A stretch of DNA of 6,519 nucleotides from Halobacteriales archaeon SW_9_67_25 (GCA_003022745.1 PXSU01000117.1:17130-23648), one strand, 5' to 3'. Counted from the first letter of the stretch, positions 1 through 6,189 are shown. The notes: a model not told the origin generated them from the sequence alone. A program made the numbers and translations.

Positions 1-836
1 CCGTCCTGTTGCTCTTTGCCGTCGTCGGGTTCGCCTGGGAGCGGTACGGCCGCGCGGACTCGCGCAATCTCGTCCTGTTTGCCGCCTACTGCGGGTTCGT
101 CTCCGTCGTGGGCTACCCGCTCGCCGACGACATCGGGAGCGCCCACTGGCTGCACGCCCACATTCTGGTTCCGCTGGCCATCCCGGCGGCCGTCGCGGTC
201 GGTCGCCTCTACAGGTGGGGCCGCGCTGCCAGCGTCGACGGCGATACACTCGCAACGGGCGCCGTTGCCGTGGTGCTGGTCCTCGCAAGCCTGCAAGTGG
301 CGGCGCTCACTGTCGAGGACGCCTACCTCGATACCACTTCCCGGGAGAACGAACTGGTCCAGTTCGCACAGCCCGAACAGGAGATGCGTGCGGCGACGAC
401 CGCTATCGACGAAGTCGCCGGCACCGGCGACGGGGCGGACATCGTCGTCTACACCGACGCCGGCTACGATGGTGCGCGCCCGCTGGTCGACGGACCCGAC
501 GAATCCAACCACTCCTTCGCGCTGCGACCGGCCTGCCAGAAGGGCGCGTGGTACAACTCGATACCGCTGCCCTGGTATCACACGAAGGCCGACGCCGAGG
601 TCGACTGTGAGACTGACCCCGCCGGACTCGTCCGGACGGCCGTCGACTCGGAGCCGCCCCTGGTAATCGCGCTGGAGGACGACGACTCCGTGCCACACGG
701 GGAACTCCAGGATTCGTACGTCCCGCGCACGTTCGACATGTTCCAGTGGGGCCACCGGATCACGTTCTACCTCCACGAGGACCGCGTCGGGGACGTGCCC
801 GGCTGGGAGAGGGCGGGCGAGGAACCGTCGAGATGA
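1..836 (+). CDS. Agl23-like membrane glycosyltransferase-family protein, C-terminal part (5' end outside window)
   Basis: This is the 3' end of a larger gene. The frame is open from position 3, and the start codon lies upstream of the window. About 277 residues are visible. The first hundred or so are hydrophobic, with likely membrane segments near residues 1-11, 22-40, 50-67 and 81-101 of the fragment. A soluble tail of about 175 residues follows. It contains ELVQFAQPEQEM, an IVVYTDAGYDG strand and an SIPLPWY motif. This layout (a GT-C-like polytopic core, then a soluble tail with a PLPWY-type motif) is what I recall of the archaeal TIGR03663 family, named flippase activity-associated protein Agl23 and linked to S-layer N-glycan assembly. 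The soluble tail would face outside the cell. The family call rests on recalled motifs, not a search. Members are usually 550-600 residues, so roughly half is missing. It could instead be another PMT/ArnT-like transferase. The stop is TGA at 834-836, 34 bp before purK. Confidence 0.65.
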   Translation, partial: VLLLFAVVGFAWERYGRADSRNLVLFAAYCGFVSVVGYPLADDIGSAHWLHAHILVPLAIPAAVAVGRLYRWGRAASVDGDTLATGAVAVVLVLASLQVAALTVEDAYLDTTSRENELVQFAQPEQEMRAATTAIDEVAGTGDGADIVVYTDAGYDGARPLVDGPDESNHSFALRPACQKGAWYNSIPLPWYHTKADAEVDCETDPAGLVRTAVDSEPPLVIALEDDDSVPHGELQDSYVPRTFDMFQWGHRITFYLHEDRVGDVPGWERAGEEPSR

Positions 837-837
837 A

Positions 838-850
838 ACCCTTTTGGCAC
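838..850 (+). promoter_or_regulatory. Candidate TATA/BRE region for purK
   Basis: An A/T-rich patch (aaacccttttgg) lies just after the stop of the upstream gene. Its centre is about 26 nt before the purK ATG at 871. That spacing is expected for an archaeal TATA element on a leaderless transcript, and no Shine-Dalgarno sequence precedes the ATG. The element is weak, with a four-T core, so read-through from the upstream gene is also possible. Confidence 0.4.
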
Positions 851-870
851 CGGCCGGGGAAGGCCGCCCC

Positions 871-2016
871 ATGACACGCGCACCAGGCCCGACGCTGGGT
901 GTTGTGGGTGGGGGACAGCTCGGCCGGATGCTCGGGGAAGCCGCCGCGCCGCTGGGTGTCGACGTTGTCGTCTCGGACCCGACCCCGGACGCGCCGGCGG
1001 CACCAGTGGTCCGCGACCAGGTCGTCGGCGGGTTCGACGACGAGGCCACGTTGCGGGAACTCGGTGAGCGGGCCGACTACCTCACCTTCGAGATCGAACT
1101 CGCCGACCCCGACGTGCTCGAACGGGTCGGCCGCGAGACGGACACGCCGGTCCATCCCCACCCGGAAACCCTGCGGACCATCCAGGACAAACTCGTCCAG
1201 AAACGGCGCCTCCGGGATGCGGGCGTTCCCGTGCCGGCGTTCAGGGGTGTCGACTCGGCCGCCGAACTGCGCGAGGCCCTCGACGACCTGGGCTATCCGG
1301 CGATGCTCAAGGCCCGCAAGGGGGGCTACGACGGCCGCGGGAACGTGCCCGTCCACGGGCCCGGGAATGTCGAGGACGCTTTCGCCACCATCGAGGGGCC
1401 GGCCATGGTCGAGGAGTTCGTCGATTTCGAGCGCGAACTCGCGGTGATGGGGTGTGTGGGCCGCCACACCCGCGACACCTTCCCCGTCACCGAGACAATC
1501 CACGAGGAGGAGATCCTCCGTGAGATGGTCGCCCCGGCTCGCGCTCCCGCGGAAACCCGGGACCGTGCGCGCAGCGTGGCGAGAGACGTTCTCGACCTGA
1601 TGTCCGGGCGGGGCGTCTACGGCATCGAACTGTTCGAGACCCGCGACGGGGAGATCCTCCTGAACGAGATTGCACCCCGGCCCCACAACTCGGGGCACTG
1701 GACCATCGAGGGGTGTCACACCTCGCAGTTCGAGCAGCACGTCCGGGCAGTCTGCGGGATGCCCCTCGGCACGACCGCACAGCGTGCGCCGGCAGCAACC
1801 GCGAACGTCCTCGGTGACGTCGACGGCCGCCGGGAAGCTTTGCTGATGGGTCTCGACGCCGCGTTATCGACCGACGCGCTCGCACTCCACTGGTACGGCA
1901 AGCGGGAGGTCTACCGCCTCCGGAAGATGGGGCACCTGACCCTCTCGGCCGACCGGGACCGCGAGGCGTTGCTGGGGGCTGTCCGCGACGTGCGCGACGT
2001 ACTGACCTTCGAGTGA
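871..2016 (+). CDS. purK: 5-(carboxyamino)imidazole ribonucleotide synthase (PurK)
   Basis: PurK is a cytoplasmic enzyme of de novo purine synthesis. It uses ATP and bicarbonate to carboxylate AIR to N5-CAIR, which PurE then rearranges. The 381-residue product is full length for this ATP-grasp family. Visible landmarks are the N-terminal VVGGGQLGRM (residues 11-20), DYLTFEIE (69-76), the start of the ATP-grasp at IQDKLVQKRRLRDAGVPVP (104-122), the ATP-binding loop KARKGGYDGRGN (147-158), VEEFVDFEREL (180-190), the metal/phosphate site GIELF...EILLNEIAPRPHNSGHWT (251-278) and a C-terminal WYGKREVYRLRKMGHLT (341-357). I chose the ATG at 871 because MTRAPGPTLGVVGGGQ matches the family's N-terminus. 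A TTG at 844 would add nine residues that overlap the predicted TATA element. There are no frameshifts or missing motifs. Its partner purE lies 368 bp downstream, on the far side of an antisense HTH gene. Confidence 0.97.
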   Translation: MTRAPGPTLGVVGGGQLGRMLGEAAAPLGVDVVVSDPTPDAPAAPVVRDQVVGGFDDEATLRELGERADYLTFEIELADPDVLERVGRETDTPVHPHPETLRTIQDKLVQKRRLRDAGVPVPAFRGVDSAAELREALDDLGYPAMLKARKGGYDGRGNVPVHGPGNVEDAFATIEGPAMVEEFVDFERELAVMGCVGRHTRDTFPVTETIHEEEILREMVAPARAPAETRDRARSVARDVLDLMSGRGVYGIELFETRDGEILLNEIAPRPHNSGHWTIEGCHTSQFEQHVRAVCGMPLGTTAQRAPAATANVLGDVDGRREALLMGLDAALSTDALALHWYGKREVYRLRKMGHLTLSADRDREALLGAVRDVRDVLTFE

Positions 2017-2043
2017 GTCGCCTCGCGGTGGGTCACCCGGCCG

Positions 2044-2274
2044 TCAGCCACACCGTTCCTCGTACAGTCTATCGATCTCCTCTCTGACGTCGGTGTCGAT
2101 AGTCACATCGAGGCGCTCCGCGAGCGACGTCGCCCGCATCGTCTCCTCGAGTTCCCACCGTGAGACGCCAGCTCGCTGGGCCGCCTCGTACAGTGACGCG
2201 TCGGTGAGTGCCACCAATCCGACGGCCATGGCTAGCTCTGGATCGACGTCAGAGGCATCTACATCCCCCCGCAT
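2044..2274 (-). CDS. Small helix-turn-helix protein, UPF0175-like
   Basis: The 76-residue acidic product has a predicted helix-turn-helix: SLYEAAQRAGVSRWELEETM at residues 27-46, with the AGVSRWEL turn typical of such folds. The pattern of a small helix, then S-x3-AA-x2-AGVSRWE, then a short tail resembles the core of UPF0175 proteins, which are often antitoxin-like or small DNA-binding proteins in archaea. This is a motif resemblance only, and I cannot name the function. The N-terminus is Asp-rich and the C-terminal helix charged (DTDVREEIDRLYEERCG). No toxin-like partner adjoins it. It is convergent with purK (27-bp gap) and divergent from purE (110-bp shared upstream region), so it could regulate purE or simply have inserted there. 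The opening codons (gat, gta, gat, tct, cca, cta, ttg) are less G/C-biased at the third position than its neighbours, which hints at a different origin. The ATG at 2274 is the first in frame. Confidence 0.75.
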   Translation of the reverse strand: MRGDVDASDVDPELAMAVGLVALTDASLYEAAQRAGVSRWELEETMRATSLAERLDVTIDTDVREEIDRLYEERCG

Positions 2275-2301
2275 CCGAACGATGCTACGTGTACGACCCC
2301 C

Positions 2302-2311
2302 TTCAAATTAC
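2302..2311 (-). promoter_or_regulatory. Candidate TATA element for the HTH gene
   Basis: On the minus strand this reads gtaatttgaa, the nearest A/T-rich stretch upstream of the ATG at 2274, centred roughly 32 nt away. That spacing would give a leaderless or very short-leader transcript. It sits inside a 40-bp AT-rich block (2301-2340) shared with the purE promoter region. Assignment is by spacing and composition only. Confidence 0.35.
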
Positions 2312-2337
2312 TGAATTGTTATTTTAGTAACTGTACT
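2308..2337. promoter_or_regulatory. AT-rich block with short dyads between the HTH gene and purE (possible operator)
   Basis: The lowest-GC stretch of the window lies here, in the divergent intergenic region. TTACT (2308-2312) is repeated inverted as AGTAA (2326-2330) with a 13-bp spacer. An overlapping AGTA-N4-TACT dyad spans 2326-2337. Either could be a site for a dimeric regulator such as the adjacent HTH protein. The arms are only 4-5 bp, so chance is a real possibility in AT-rich sequence. Confidence 0.25.
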
Positions 2338-2340
2338 GCG

Positions 2341-2350
2341 AACGTTTAGG
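2341..2350 (+). promoter_or_regulatory. Candidate TATA element for purE
   Basis: The sequence aacgtttagg, preceded by gcg, looks like a haloarchaeal BRE/TATA region. Its core is about 38-39 nt before the purE ATG at 2385. That predicts transcription starting near 2372-2374 and a leader of roughly 10-13 nt. The more AT-rich ttattttagtaa at 2319-2330 is an alternative, but it would imply a leader of over 30 nt. Confidence 0.4.
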
Positions 2351-2361
2351 GGACCCGCCCA

Positions 2362-2385
2362 CGCAGGGCCGCGCAGGGCCGCGCA
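2362..2385 (+). repeat. 10-bp tandem repeat ending at the purE start codon
   Basis: The unit cgcagggccg is present at 2362-2371 and 2372-2381. Perfect period-10 matching runs on into the A of the purE ATG, giving about 2.4 copies with no mismatch. It fills the space between the putative purE TATA element and the start codon. The sequence itself is G/C-rich and contains no Shine-Dalgarno match. Confidence 0.85.
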
Positions 2386-3020
2386 TGACCGACGAACTGG
2401 ATTCGCTCATCGATTCGCTGGAGGCCGAAGCAGAGCAGGATCGCACACCCGAGGACACACCCGAGATCGGCATAATCATGGGCTCGGATTCGGACCTGGA
2501 GGTGATGGCCGGCTCCCAGCAAGGGCGGCCCGGTGCCTACGACGCCCTGACCGAACTCGGGTTCGCGGAACAGACGGACTACGAGGACCCGCCCGAAGCG
2601 CGCTTTACGTTCGAAACGTACGTCGTCTCGGCCCACCGTACCCCCGAGTTGATGTACACGTACGCCGAGACGGCCGCGGACCGCGGACTCGACGTGATCA
2701 TCGCGGGCGCGGGCGGGAAGTCCGCGGACCTGCCGAACATGACCGCCTCCATCGCCTACCCACTGCCGGTCATCGGCGTGCCCGTCCAGGAGAAGTCTGT
2801 CGACTCGGTTATCGGGATGCCACAGGGCGCTCCGCTGGTGGCCGTCGACGCCGGCAAGTCGTTCAACGCCGCGCTGTCGGCCGTCCAGATGCTCGCTCGC
2901 CAGCACTCCGAACTCGAAAACAGGCTGCGGGCCTACCACGAGGACCTCCAGACCGGCGTCGCGGCGGTGTCGCGGGACCTCCACGAGCGGGGGACGCCAA
3001 GGTTCAGGGAACGGGAGTGA
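2385..3020 (+). CDS. purE: N5-carboxyaminoimidazole ribonucleotide mutase (PurE), haloarchaeal form
   Basis: PurE is a cytoplasmic enzyme that moves the carboxylate of N5-CAIR to carbon, giving CAIR for purine synthesis. It is the step after PurK. The 211-residue product has the class I signatures IGIIMGSDSD (28-37), VVSAHRTPELM (80-90, carrying the catalytic His84 of SAHRTP), VIIAGAGGKSADLPNMTA (104-121), LPVIGVPVQ (127-135) and a C-terminal NAALSAVQMLARQ (161-173). It is longer than bacterial PurE (about 160-170 residues). The extra length comes from an acidic N-terminal extension of about 27 residues, roughly 20 extra residues between the GSDSD and SAHRTP motifs, and a charged C-terminal tail. 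The usual AAHLPGM is replaced by KSADLPNM. From memory these traits are shared with other haloarchaeal PurE proteins, so they are lineage features, not damage. The ATG at 2385 gives an MTDELDSLIDSL start of haloarchaeal type. The next gene begins 10 bp after its stop. Confidence 0.95.
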   Translation: MTDELDSLIDSLEAEAEQDRTPEDTPEIGIIMGSDSDLEVMAGSQQGRPGAYDALTELGFAEQTDYEDPPEARFTFETYVVSAHRTPELMYTYAETAADRGLDVIIAGAGGKSADLPNMTASIAYPLPVIGVPVQEKSVDSVIGMPQGAPLVAVDAGKSFNAALSAVQMLARQHSELENRLRAYHEDLQTGVAAVSRDLHERGTPRFRERE

Positions 3021-3030
3021 CCGGGGATCG

Positions 3031-3807
3031 ATGAATACCTCCGACGGCGGGAGGCCACGCCTGGCTGCCATCGGCGGCCTCGTTGTGCTGCAGGCAGTGT
3101 TGCTGGCGTGGGCGCTCGCACGTCCCGACACGGTGCCGCCGGGGGCCGACCTCTCGATACTCCTGCTGGCAGTCGTGGTCGCCGCCGTGTTCGCACTCGA
3201 CGCCAGGCGGACCGCCGCCCGGGAGGGTGGGGATTCGTGGTGGCGGCCTGACTGGCGCCAGTGGGCCGTCGCGGGCCTCTTCCCGGGCGCGAACGCCGGC
3301 GTGTTCCTCGGGTACCTGCTCAGGCGACGCGAGGCTGCCCGGGCCGATGAACCCTCGGGTTACTGGAAACGCCCACTCGTGCTGGGTGTCGTCGCCACGA
3401 CGCTGGGTTCGCTCGCCTCCCGGCAGTACTTCGACCCGGCTGCGCTCTCGCCGCCCGGGGCGGTCGTCCTCGTGGGGGTCCTCGTCCTCGTCGGATTCAC
3501 GTTCGTCGCCGCCTACTACGACCTCCAGTACGTTTCGCTCGCGCGCTCGGCGGCCGGCGAGGAGTGGCTCGCGGACGGCATCTACTGGCTCGCTGTGCTG
3601 GGTTTTCCGATCCCCGGACGGGTGTTCTTCCTCGCCATCTACGTCTTCAGACGGCGGCTGATGCTCGGACGGGTCGCCGACGGCGCGGATATCGAGACGC
3701 TCCCGACCGGCGTCGGCCCGTCGGACGCCGCCGGGGACGACGAGGACACCGCCGAGGAAACGGGTCGGGAACAGCCGACACTCCCGACGGAGACGGGAGG
3801 CGAATAG
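3031..3807 (+). CDS. Multi-pass membrane protein of unknown function, possible internal duplication
   Basis: I do not recognise a named family. The 258-residue product has hydrophobic segments near residues 11-30, 41-56, 77-97, 114-130, 143-163 and 185-206, then an acidic soluble tail of about 50 residues (211-258). Two stretches look alike: WAVAGLFPGANAGVFLGYLL followed by RRR (78-100), and WLAVLGFPIPGRVFFLAIYV followed by FRRR (186-209). Each closes a half made of two hydrophobic segments plus this FP-containing segment, which suggests duplication of a unit of about 103 residues. If the FP segments are re-entrant hairpins and not full membrane crossings, every Arg-rich loop falls on the cytoplasmic side. 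The ATG lies 10 bp after the purE stop with only a weak G-rich patch (3022-3026) before it, so it is probably co-transcribed with purE. Its place next to purE does not by itself show a purine role. No catalytic motif is visible. Confidence 0.85.
   Translation: MNTSDGGRPRLAAIGGLVVLQAVLLAWALARPDTVPPGADLSILLLAVVVAAVFALDARRTAAREGGDSWWRPDWRQWAVAGLFPGANAGVFLGYLLRRREAARADEPSGYWKRPLVLGVVATTLGSLASRQYFDPAALSPPGAVVLVGVLVLVGFTFVAAYYDLQYVSLARSAAGEEWLADGIYWLAVLGFPIPGRVFFLAIYVFRRRLMLGRVADGADIETLPTGVGPSDAAGDDEDTAEETGREQPTLPTETGGE
3781..3799 (+). other. Short G/C-rich hairpin at the 3' end of the membrane protein gene
   Basis: CTCCCG (3781-3786) pairs with CGGGAG (3794-3799) across a 7-base loop, just before the TAG at 3805-3807. 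No T-rich tract follows, so it is not a typical archaeal terminator. It may form in the mRNA or simply reflect the coded LPTETGG. Confidence 0.3.
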
Positions 3808-3852
3808 CGATCCGACGGGCCCGTCCGTAATCCGAGAGGCGCACACGGGCGG

Positions 3853-3862
3853 TAAACATAAT
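3853..3862 (+). promoter_or_regulatory. TATA element for the rhomboid gene
   Basis: The sequence taaacataat stands out in an otherwise G/C-rich 78-bp intergenic region. Its centre is about 28 nt before the ATG at 3886, as expected for a leaderless archaeal transcript. No Shine-Dalgarno sequence is present. This is the clearest promoter in the window and supports independent transcription of the rhomboid gene. Confidence 0.6.
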
Positions 3863-3885
3863 CCGCCCCGGTCCCAGTACTCGCT

Positions 3886-5541
3886 ATGGCGACGTTGCCC
3901 GAGGGCGGTCTGCTGGAGGCAGTCAGCCTCTGGGCGCTTGCTGGCGCCGTGCTGTTCTCGGCGTACGTGCTCGTGCGCGTCCGCACCGAGCGCCGGCCGC
4001 TCGACCGGCTCAGAGGGCGGCTCATTCTCGGCGTTCCGTGGGGGACAGCCATCGTCGTCGCAACGTTGCTGGTCGTCTACTACGTCGTCCAGGGGACGAG
4101 CGACCTCGGCCAGCCGGTCGTCGTCGGCTTCCGGTCGTGGTCCTACTCCTACCCGCTCGGGATGGTGTTCGGCCCGTTCTCCCACTCCAGTGACAGCCAC
4201 ATCGTCGGGAATCTCGTCTCGACGGTCGCCTTTGCCCCCATCGCGGAGTACGCCTGGAGTCACTACCCCACCGAACGGGGGAGTCACTCCTTTGGCTCGT
4301 GGTCAGAGAACCCCTTCGTCCGCGTGGCCGTCTTCGTTGCAGCCGTCTTCGTCGTCGGACTGGCGACGAGTTTCATGATCCCCGGCGCGCTCATCGGGTT
4401 CTCCGGTGTCGTCTTCGCGTTCGGGGGGTTCGTCCTGGTCACCAGACCGGTCGCCGGCATTGCGGCGCTCGTCGTCGAGCGGGTGGTTCGCCTGACCTAC
4501 TTCTCGCTGGACAACCCGGTCCTGACCGCCCGCGGGCGCACGCAGTTCGTCACGCCATACTGGGCCGACGTCGCCGTCCAGGGCCACGCGCTGGGCCTCC
4601 TGCTCGGGGTCCTCGTCGGGCTGGTCGCCGTCCGCTGGCGCGGGGAGTGGCCCGGCGTCGGGCGCGTCTGGCTGGCCGTCCTCGTCTACGGGGTGGCGAA
4701 GTCACTGTGGGCCGTCTACTGGTACCTGGGCGGCACCGAGTACGTCCTCTTCAGGGGGGCCGGACTCGCGCTGGTGTTCCTCCTCGCGGGGTTAGTTGCC
4801 GTGTCGCTGGCCGATAGAGACGCTCCACTCGTTGCCCGCATCGACCTCTCGCGCCGCGAGGCTGCCGCCGGGTTGCTGATCGCGGGCGTTCTGGCGCTGG
4901 GACTGGCCGCGGTGCCGTACAACACCGTCGCAGTCTCGCCCGGTCCGGCGGCCGACACCGGCGTCGAAGTTCGCGACTACACCGTCACCTACGTCGAGGA
5001 CGTCCCCAACCGCTACATCGGCGCGGTCAAGGTACCCGTCGTCAGGGACGCCTTCACAGTCAACACGAGCGGCGTCGTCGTCGCCAGTGACCGCCGGGAC
5101 GCCTGGGAGGTGGTCGTCCCGGCACAGCGACTGAAGGTACGGGGCCGGGTTACCGTCCCCGTGGGCGGGGTCGGGTGGCGCGAGACGGTCGTCGTCAACC
5201 GCACGACGTGGTCGATGATCGACGGTTCCGGGACGTACAGAGTACACATCCGGCCACCCGACGGACCCCGAAAGCAGGTCTACGCTGCCGACCCCGCAGT
5301 CTCGCCGGTCGTCCTCAACGACAGCCGGATCGCAATCCGCCCCGCGGAGTCCGGGTACGAACTCGCAGTCCGTCGAAACGACACCGTCGTCGGGACCGCA
5401 ACCGTCCCCGGAGGGGGGCGAAACGGGACCGTCGCCGGCATCCAGTTCAACAGGACTGGCGACCGCCTCCGGGCGATACACGACGGTACTCGGGTTCCCA
5501 TCGCGAAGTTCGAACTCCAGGTCCAGCGCGACCGGCCCTGA
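3886..5541 (+). CDS. Rhomboid family intramembrane serine protease with exported C-terminal domain
   Basis: Rhomboids cleave transmembrane segments of substrate proteins inside the membrane, using a Ser-His dyad. Here the nucleophile is Ser173 in GFSGVVFAFGG (171-181), and the histidine is His234 in QGHALGLLLG (232-241). The HSSDSHIVGNL stretch (100-110) supplies the H-x3-N pair (His105, Asn109) that forms the oxyanion hole in GlpG-type enzymes. One extra N-terminal membrane segment (12-31) precedes the six-segment core (about 51-250). Three further segments follow near 261-281, 287-307 and 326-345. By the positive-inside rule this topology places the final 200 or so residues (346-551) outside the cell. 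That tail looks beta-strand-rich and carries six N-x-S/T sequons, at Asn393, 438, 478, 498, 513 and 522. I recognise no protease or binding motif in it. All catalytic residues are present, so the enzyme is probably active. Its substrate is unknown. The ATG at 3886 fits the TATA spacing. Confidence 0.88.
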   Translation: MATLPEGGLLEAVSLWALAGAVLFSAYVLVRVRTERRPLDRLRGRLILGVPWGTAIVVATLLVVYYVVQGTSDLGQPVVVGFRSWSYSYPLGMVFGPFSHSSDSHIVGNLVSTVAFAPIAEYAWSHYPTERGSHSFGSWSENPFVRVAVFVAAVFVVGLATSFMIPGALIGFSGVVFAFGGFVLVTRPVAGIAALVVERVVRLTYFSLDNPVLTARGRTQFVTPYWADVAVQGHALGLLLGVLVGLVAVRWRGEWPGVGRVWLAVLVYGVAKSLWAVYWYLGGTEYVLFRGAGLALVFLLAGLVAVSLADRDAPLVARIDLSRREAAAGLLIAGVLALGLAAVPYNTVAVSPGPAADTGVEVRDYTVTYVEDVPNRYIGAVKVPVVRDAFTVNTSGVVVASDRRDAWEVVVPAQRLKVRGRVTVPVGGVGWRETVVVNRTTWSMIDGSGTYRVHIRPPDGPRKQVYAADPAVSPVVLNDSRIAIRPAESGYELAVRRNDTVVGTATVPGGGRNGTVAGIQFNRTGDRLRAIHDGTRVPIAKFELQVQRDRP

Positions 5542-5568
5542 CAGTGAGACGTGGGGAGTTCCGGAGCC

Positions 5569-6189
5569 TCACCACTCTATCCGGAACACCTCGGCGTCCA
5601 GTGTGCGGCTGTCGTCGTGGTGAAACTCGAACTGCCGCGGGAGTTCGAACTCCGCACGGAAGGCGTGAGTCACGTCGCCGCCGTTGTCCCCGGCAAAGGC
5701 CTCGACGAAGTCGGCGCTGTCTGCGTTGTGGATGGAGTAGGAGACCCCGGCAATCCGGGCGGTGACCGCGAGGAACGCGCGGTCGGCGTGCTCGCTGCCA
5801 GCCTGGGCGCCAAAGGGTGGGTTCATTACGACGGTCGTCTCGCCGTCCGGAGACAAGGGCTCGCGGGTGGCGTTCGCGCGCATCCACGAGACACTGCTGG
5901 CCGACCCGACGCGGCGCTCGTTCTCCCGGGCGGTCACCAGCGGGTCGGGGTCGACGTCCACGCCGACAACTCGGCGGGGCCCCCGGAGCGCGGCCCCGAG
6001 CGCGAGCATCCCGGTCCCACACCCGAGGTCGACCACGTCCCTGCTGTCGATGTCCCCCTGCAGGTCCGCCGTGTGGACGAGGTGAGCCGCGAGTTCGGGC
6101 GGGGTCCGGTACTGTTCGAGGTCCGCCCGCGGGTCGTCGAACCCCACCACGACCCCGAGTTGCTGTGTCAACTCGCTCTTCGTTGCCAT
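5569..6189 (-). CDS. METTL5-type rRNA N6-adenine methyltransferase
   Basis: The 206-residue product is a class I SAM-dependent methyltransferase resembling human METTL5, which makes m6A in small-subunit rRNA with its partner TRMT112. Shared landmarks are VVGFDDPRADLEQYRTPPELAAHL (14-37, matching the family's LEQYPT region), the SAM-binding DLGCGTGMLALGAA (54-67), the acidic loop VGVDVDPD (75-82), the catalytic NPPF (123-126, typical of N6-adenine methyltransferases), YSIHN (151-155) and a C-terminal FEFHH...LDAEVFRIEW (187-206). Length is normal for the family. The rRNA target is inferred from the eukaryotic relative and has not been shown here. I chose the ATG at 6189. An in-frame ATG at 6231 would add MYKHFCINQRYSIG, which overlaps the TATA element and has no counterpart in the family. 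The gene is convergent with the rhomboid gene (27-bp gap). Confidence 0.9.
   Translation of the reverse strand: MATKSELTQQLGVVVGFDDPRADLEQYRTPPELAAHLVHTADLQGDIDSRDVVDLGCGTGMLALGAALRGPRRVVGVDVDPDPLVTARENERRVGSASSVSWMRANATREPLSPDGETTVVMNPPFGAQAGSEHADRAFLAVTARIAGVSYSIHNADSADFVEAFAGDNGGDVTHAFRAEFELPRQFEFHHDDSRTLDAEVFRIEW

Noticed and set aside
844..870. TTG start adding nine residues to PurK
   Set aside because: The added residues have no counterpart in the family and overlap the likely TATA element. The ATG at 871 gives the normal N-terminus.
760..1740. Long minus-strand open frame of 326 residues
   Set aside because: It lies fully antisense to purK. Long antisense frames are expected in high-GC haloarchaeal genes with strong third-position bias, and its product is low-complexity Arg/Gly/Val-rich with no motif.
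2027..2038. GGTG/CACC hairpin between convergent purK and the HTH gene as a terminator
   Set aside because: It has a 4-bp stem and no T-rich tract, so it is within chance for G/C-rich sequence.
3004..4287. Minus-strand open frame of 427 residues
   Set aside because: It spans two convincing plus-strand genes and the rhomboid promoter, and its translation shows no domain. It is a high-GC shadow frame.
4792..5481. Minus-strand open frame of 229 residues opposite the rhomboid C-terminal domain
   Set aside because: It is Asp/Gly/Val-rich with no motif. The plus-strand frame is continuous with the rhomboid core and has a coherent domain layout.
5544..5572. GTGAG/CTCAC inverted repeat between the convergent rhomboid and METTL5-like genes as a bidirectional terminator
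   Set aside because: The arms are only 5 bp with a 19-base loop, and there is no T-rich tract on either strand.
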